The position numbers and the translations under genes are program-made. Of a stretch of DNA of 64,000 nucleotides, positions 60,109 through 64,000 are shown in pieces. Source of the stretch: JAEZDC01 sp036676415 (GTDB lineage Bacteria; Bacteroidota; Bacteroidia; Chitinophagales; Chitinophagaceae); contig JAKFCX010000021.1 of assembly GCA_036676415.1 (NCBI GenBank), positions 62,001-126,000 on the forward strand. The letters run 5' to 3'. Under the pieces are notes generated by a model, which was not told where the DNA came from, ran no database searches, and was given only the letters and a program-made list of their open reading frames with translations. Each line of letters begins with the position of its first letter. Positions within the stretch are counted from its first letter, which is position 1.

Positions 60109-63100
60109 TTATCTTGTGGATCTTCTACAGGTTTAGGAACTTCTTCACTCGTATTAGTTGTCGTTCGTCTTCTTGTAGGCAATGGTTCTTCCGTTTTTCT
60201 ACGCCTGAACAATTCTCTGAAATGATCATAGTCCATTGTAAGTATAAACCGCAATCCTGATTCCACCACTTGTCCTTCAACTAATACTTCATAAATACTT
60301 TTGCGGTATGCTCTCAACATATACCTGCCATCCTTACTGAGTAAATAGTCAATTGCAACATCACTTGCAAAACCTGTGGATGGTGATGCTGGTGAATTAC
60401 CTGCAGGACCTTCCAATTCAAAATTGCTTCCGATAGTAACTCTTACCCTATCATTGAACATTTGCCGTGTAAGCGATACATTCAGATCTGTTCGGTTTCT
60501 TAAGTCACCTGTAGAATAATCTTCCATCGATACAACGCCGAAACTTAAACCAAAGCCCGGCAACAATTCGTTGGCCCACTGGTTCAATTGTTCTGTTATT
60601 ACACGACTCACACTCTCTCTTGCAAGCCTGGCAATACTTACACCTGCACCAGCATCCTGGAATGGATTTTCCTGAACGAATCTTCCTAACAGCAATAAAG
60701 CAAAAACCTGTTTCGTTAATTCAGCCTGGTCTCTTCTTACCTGTATTAACTTCTCATCCACTTCCTTCCATGCTGCTGCATAACCCTGTGGCATCTGAAT
60801 ATCAAAGCTGATAACAGGTTCCATAATTTGTCCGTTCAGGTATAGCATTACATTGAATGGTAATCGTTGTTTGAACCTGTTAAGGCTGGCTGTGCTTTCT
60901 CCCAGCTGAGGTGCTACAAGATTTATAGGAGCAGTTGTAGCAATATATATTGCTGTCACATCTACAATTGCTTGTGTTGGATCGCCGGTCCATGTTACTG
61001 TACTTCCTTTTTGTATATCGAATCTTCTTCTTATGAATTCGAAGGACAACTCATAGTAACCACTGTTCAGTTCGTAGTTCCCGGTGAGTGAAATTTTCCC
61101 ACTTCTATCTATACCTGCAGCAAGATCTGCACGGCCACGCATAGATAATATATCACCGGTAAGATCATTTACAATAAGATTCAATTGTGCAGCAGTATCC
61201 GTTTCAATTGTTGCAGCAACATCCAATCCTGCAACATCCATACTGTTGATGATTGAATCGAGCACATTGTGTGTGTTTACGAAAATGCTGTCAGTCGGAT
61301 TATCCATGTCAACAAACTGGACCACTCCCTCTCTCGAAACTATTTCAGGATTACTTCCCGGTAATACAACAAACAGATCGGTTCCTTTGTTTACCCTGAG
61401 GTTTCCTTCCAAGGTAGGTGCTTTCATGTTGCCGTAAACTGCAAGGTCAACATCAACATTCAGCTTGCCGTAATACTCTGAATTGGCAGTTCGTGTTGTA
61501 TTCATCACACGAAAATCATTTGCCGTGAGATAAAAATCATACTCAAAATCTGTGAAATCGGTTGTCGCAATAGAACCATCAATGATTGCCTGTCCACCTA
61601 ATGAATCACGAATCACAAAATTATCTAATCGAATTCCCTGGGGTGTTACTCGTAATTCCTGGTTTGGTAAAGAGAATCTTTCACCTAAAATAGCAGGTGC
61701 AATAAAAGCACTGTCGAAGCGTAATGTTCCATTCAAATCAGGTGCAGTAAGTTTACCAGCAACATCCATGTTACCACTGATGCTTCCGCCAATATCTCTC
61801 AATTGTTCTGTTAGAAACGGTTTTATTGATGAGAGATCAAATTTGTTCATGTTAAGTTTCATGTCCATCGTCTGAGAAGAGATCACATAACTTCCATTGA
61901 GATGAACATCGTTCTTATCACTCAACAACCTGATGTCTGCAGCAAGCGTATTAGCGGTCTGGTTATTTATTTTTGCTGTTATATTTCCGAGCGTATCACC
62001 TTTATAACTAAAGTCCTGCACTTGCAGATCAGAAGTGAATACAGGATTCGTATTGAAGTTACTCAGTAAGGCTGTTCCATTGATCTTTCCTCCCATCAAC
62101 AACTGATCCTGGTTGAGAATGCCAGTGATGGTACTGATCTGGAAATTTCTGAAGCTGAGATCTATGGGACCATTCGGAACTGTGGTTCGGCTATTTGCAT
62201 TTAATACCTGGTCACCTTTGCTGATGGTAAAATCATTAACCAATAATCCTGCGGTAGTGGACTGGATAAAATTACCTGGTGCAACAGCCCATTTATCGTA
62301 ATTAAACATCAGGCTATCCTGGCTCAGGCTGAAACGAAATCCTCCGGGAATACTTGCTGCAACACCAGCTACCTGGTAACGGGATTGATCTTGTTTATCC
62401 TTTACATCTAAACGAAGATTTAAAAGGTCATTCATCAGATCACCCGTGACCGAAGTTCTATAGGCTCGAAAATCTTTGGTTCCAACAGAAAATGCATTGA
62501 CAGCGTATACTAACTGGTTTGTTGCTGTGTTTGCGTTAATCGTTAAACTATCAGCATACTGACCGTTGAAATATAATTTTCTTGTTCCTGCAACTAACCT
62601 TAAATCATTTTGTGCGGTATTCAGGCTGGCTGTAAGGCTTACGGTATCTGTACCTTTTATTTGAGGCATAAAAGCATACAGCACATCGGAAGGAAATATA
62701 GTAGCAGTTAAAGTCCAATCCTGTGGTGCAGCCAAAGGTTTTCGCTGGTAGCCAGGGATCGTATAATACTGGTGAATGATATTTTGAATGGCATAACCGA
62801 TTTCTGTTAGATTGTAATTGCCTTTCAGATCAACCACGGCAACTTCAGAACTTAATGCAATTGAATTTGGTGTGGCAACAAGTGAAATGGTGTCGATTGT
62901 AAATCGTTGCCCATCTTTAATAAAGACAACATTGGTAATGGTTGCATTACCGTTCAATGAAGCCATATTAAGAGATGGCATATTTACATTGATGTTTCCA
63001 TGAATCTTAAACGGAACATTGCTAAAGCCTAGTGCATTTAAATTCAAACTATCAACCTGCAACTGAAGATCAAGAGAAGGACTTGCCAGCTTGAGATCAG

Positions 63101-64000
63101 ACACAACAGCAAAATCAAGATCAGCGTTACTGTCTTTGATATCTCCTTTACCATTCAAAATTCCATTACGAAGGTTGCCGGTGAACTTAATATTGTTGTA
63201 AGTATATCCATTGATGTGTGCAGAAGATGCATAAGCATCTATATCAATGGGGGCCTTTTTGAAATCAAAACCATTCCCGGTAATATTTGCCTGCATTGTG
63301 ACTTTCCCTATGCTTGGTTGCATGAATATATAACCGACATCCAGGCCATGGGTTGTTGCTTTGGCCTTGTAACGTTCACCATTAACAGATGCGACAAGAT
63401 CGACACTGCCTTTACTGGTCTGAGCATTTAACCTGGTGTTATAATTTGAAGGTGTGCCTTTAAATGCAGCTCGGCCTGACAGGCTTTCGGGAATACGAAT
63501 GTTGGTTGGTATCGATCCTTTGGGAAGAAACGATGCAAGGTCCGTTTTAGTTGTGCTGAACCGGTTGATGACAAGATCGAAGTAAGGATTTGTAGATGGT
63601 AATCCTTTAATTGTTCCCGAAACGGAAAAAGTTGAATTTCTAAAGCTGCTGACATTAAGTGTTGGAATGCTCAGATCTTTTATATAGCCACGAACAACTG
63701 CATCAATATTGAATACTTCGTTCTCATTGCCTTTAAATGGAGTAATATTTCTTAAAGCAGGAGCAAAAGCAATGATGTCTCTTACGGCAACTGTTGATTG
63801 ATCAATGTCTGCATCAAGGTGAATATCACCTGGTCTTAAAGCCATCGATTCAATAGACTCATAGTTAAGCACTACCCTTCTGCGTAAGTTTGTTCTATCG
63901 GTTTGAATAAAAAGATTATCCACAGAAGTTTGCTTCTCACCGTATTTCAGATCAGCTTCCAGTTGCCTTAGTACAATACCACTTTTTTGTTCTCTAAAAG
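60105..64000 (-). CDS. tamB: Translocation/assembly module protein TamB (5' end outside window)
   Basis: At least 1298 codons are open to the window edge, so the N-terminus with its membrane anchor is missing here. Repeating beta segments of the AsmA/TamB type fill most of the protein (GLPSTNPYFDLVINRFSTTK, GSIATTDFTDFEYDFYLTAN). The C-terminal DUF490 domain shows GNYELNSGYYELSFEFIRRR and MPQGYAAAWKEVDEKLIQVR, then QVFALLLLGRFV. It spans the periplasm and probably carries lipids or supports barrel assembly with TamL, whose gene overlaps by 4 nt. Confidence 0.9.
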   Translation of the reverse strand, partial: FREQKSGIVLRQLEADLKYGEKQTSVDNLFIQTDRTNLRRRVVLNYESIESMALRPGDIHLDADIDQSTVAVRDIIAFAPALRNITPFKGNENEVFNIDAVVRGYIKDLSIPTLNVSSFRNSTFSVSGTIKGLPSTNPYFDLVINRFSTTKTDLASFLPKGSIPTNIRIPESLSGRAAFKGTPSNYNTRLNAQTSKGSVDLVASVNGERYKAKATTHGLDVGYIFMQPSIGKVTMQANITGNGFDFKKAPIDIDAYASSAHINGYTYNNIKFTGNLRNGILNGKGDIKDSNADLDFAVVSDLKLASPSLDLQLQVDSLNLNALGFSNVPFKIHGNINVNMPSLNMASLNGNATITNVVFIKDGQRFTIDTISLVATPNSIALSSEVAVVDLKGNYNLTEIGYAIQNIIHQYYTIPGYQRKPLAAPQDWTLTATIFPSDVLYAFMPQIKGTDTVSLTASLNTAQNDLRLVAGTRKLYFNGQYADSLTINANTATNQLVYAVNAFSVGTKDFRAYRTSVTGDLMNDLLNLRLDVKDKQDQSRYQVAGVAASIPGGFRFSLSQDSLMFNYDKWAVAPGNFIQSTTAGLLVNDFTISKGDQVLNANSRTTVPNGPIDLSFRNFQISTITGILNQDQLLMGGKINGTALLSNFNTNPVFTSDLQVQDFSYKGDTLGNITAKINNQTANTLAADIRLLSDKNDVHLNGSYVISSQTMDMKLNMNKFDLSSIKPFLTEQLRDIGGSISGNMDVAGKLTAPDLNGTLRFDSAFIAPAILGERFSLPNQELRVTPQGIRLDNFVIRDSLGGQAIIDGSIATTDFTDFEYDFYLTANDFRVMNTTRTANSEYYGKLNVDVDLAVYGNMKAPTLEGNLRVNKGTDLFVVLPGSNPEIVSREGVVQFVDMDNPTDSIFVNTHNVLDSIINSMDVAGLDVAATIETDTAAQLNLIVNDLTGDILSMRGRADLAAGIDRSGKISLTGNYELNSGYYELSFEFIRRRFDIQKGSTVTWTGDPTQAIVDVTAIYIATTAPINLVAPQLGESTASLNRFKQRLPFNVMLYLNGQIMEPVISFDIQMPQGYAAAWKEVDEKLIQVRRDQAELTKQVFALLLLGRFVQENPFQDAGAGVSIARLARESVSRVITEQLNQWANELLPGFGLSFGVVSMEDYSTGDLRNRTDLNVSLTRQMFNDRVRVTIGSNFELEGPAGNSPASPSTGFASDVAIDYLLSKDGRYMLRAYRKSIYEVLVEGQVVESGLRFILTMDYDHFRELFRRRKTEEPLPTRRRTTTNTSEEVPKPVEDPQDK

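Noticed and set aside
1..64000. tRNA, rRNA, prophage, integron or insertion sequence
   Set aside because: None was visible on reading: no transposase, integrase or structural RNA features. A tRNAscan-SE or Infernal search was not possible.

Overview
This window reads as chromosome of a Bacteroidota bacterium, most likely family Chitinophagaceae. The evidence is type IX secretion (T9SS) substrates with type A and type B sorting domains, PorP/SprF-family partners, a lipoprotein TamA (TamL), a short ATP synthase epsilon, the gene order bamD-rpoZ-coaBC-DUF4835-DUF4296, and promoters of the TTTG-N19-TAnnTTTG type. No tRNA, rRNA, CRISPR array, insertion sequence or phage gene was seen.

Layout. 1-3188: end of a beta-propeller/PKD surface protein with its PorP/SprF partner. 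3239-4777: two small exported proteins, each behind the same tandem palindromic operator that brackets its -7 box. 5081-15836: housekeeping and metabolic genes (FAD-linked oxidase, LOG protein, sodium/solute symporter, O-methyltransferase, LysM glucosaminidase, Hpt, YitT family, dnaJ-grpE, rRNA methyltransferase). 15833-29656: envelope block with an IgGFc-binding-domain T9SS cargo, a tiny protein that is almost only a sorting domain, a peroxiredoxin, a second PorP/SprF protein and two giant PKD adhesin-like proteins. 29880-34452: a lipoprotein and a signalling cluster of two paralogous NarL-type response regulators around one histidine kinase, plus a membrane protein whose reading frame has no standard start codon. 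34517-36619: scoA and scoB with an unrecognised gene between them. 36748-42178: envelope and coenzyme A genes and an OmpA-family protein. 42379-52967: polyprenyl synthase, recJ, htpG, a DinB-family gene, an amino-acid operon, efp and atpDC. 53172-57575: two T9SS type A cargo proteins. 57868-64000: tamL-tamB, with the tamB 5' end outside the window.

How it works together. The dominant theme is the outer membrane and cell surface: T9SS cargo, PorP/SprF partners, BamD, TamL/TamB, a PorD-like protein and OmpA. The large adhesin-like proteins appear as PKD repeats plus a type B sorting domain next to a SprF-like gene, as in the known SprB/SprF pair.

Between genes there is a second layer. A dispersed repeat of about 40-60 bp (core GTGCGACGCAAC or GTGAGTGACACAAC) occurs about nine times, always intergenic. 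A GGTGAAT heptamer array directly follows two stop codons. Hairpin terminators close most transcription units.
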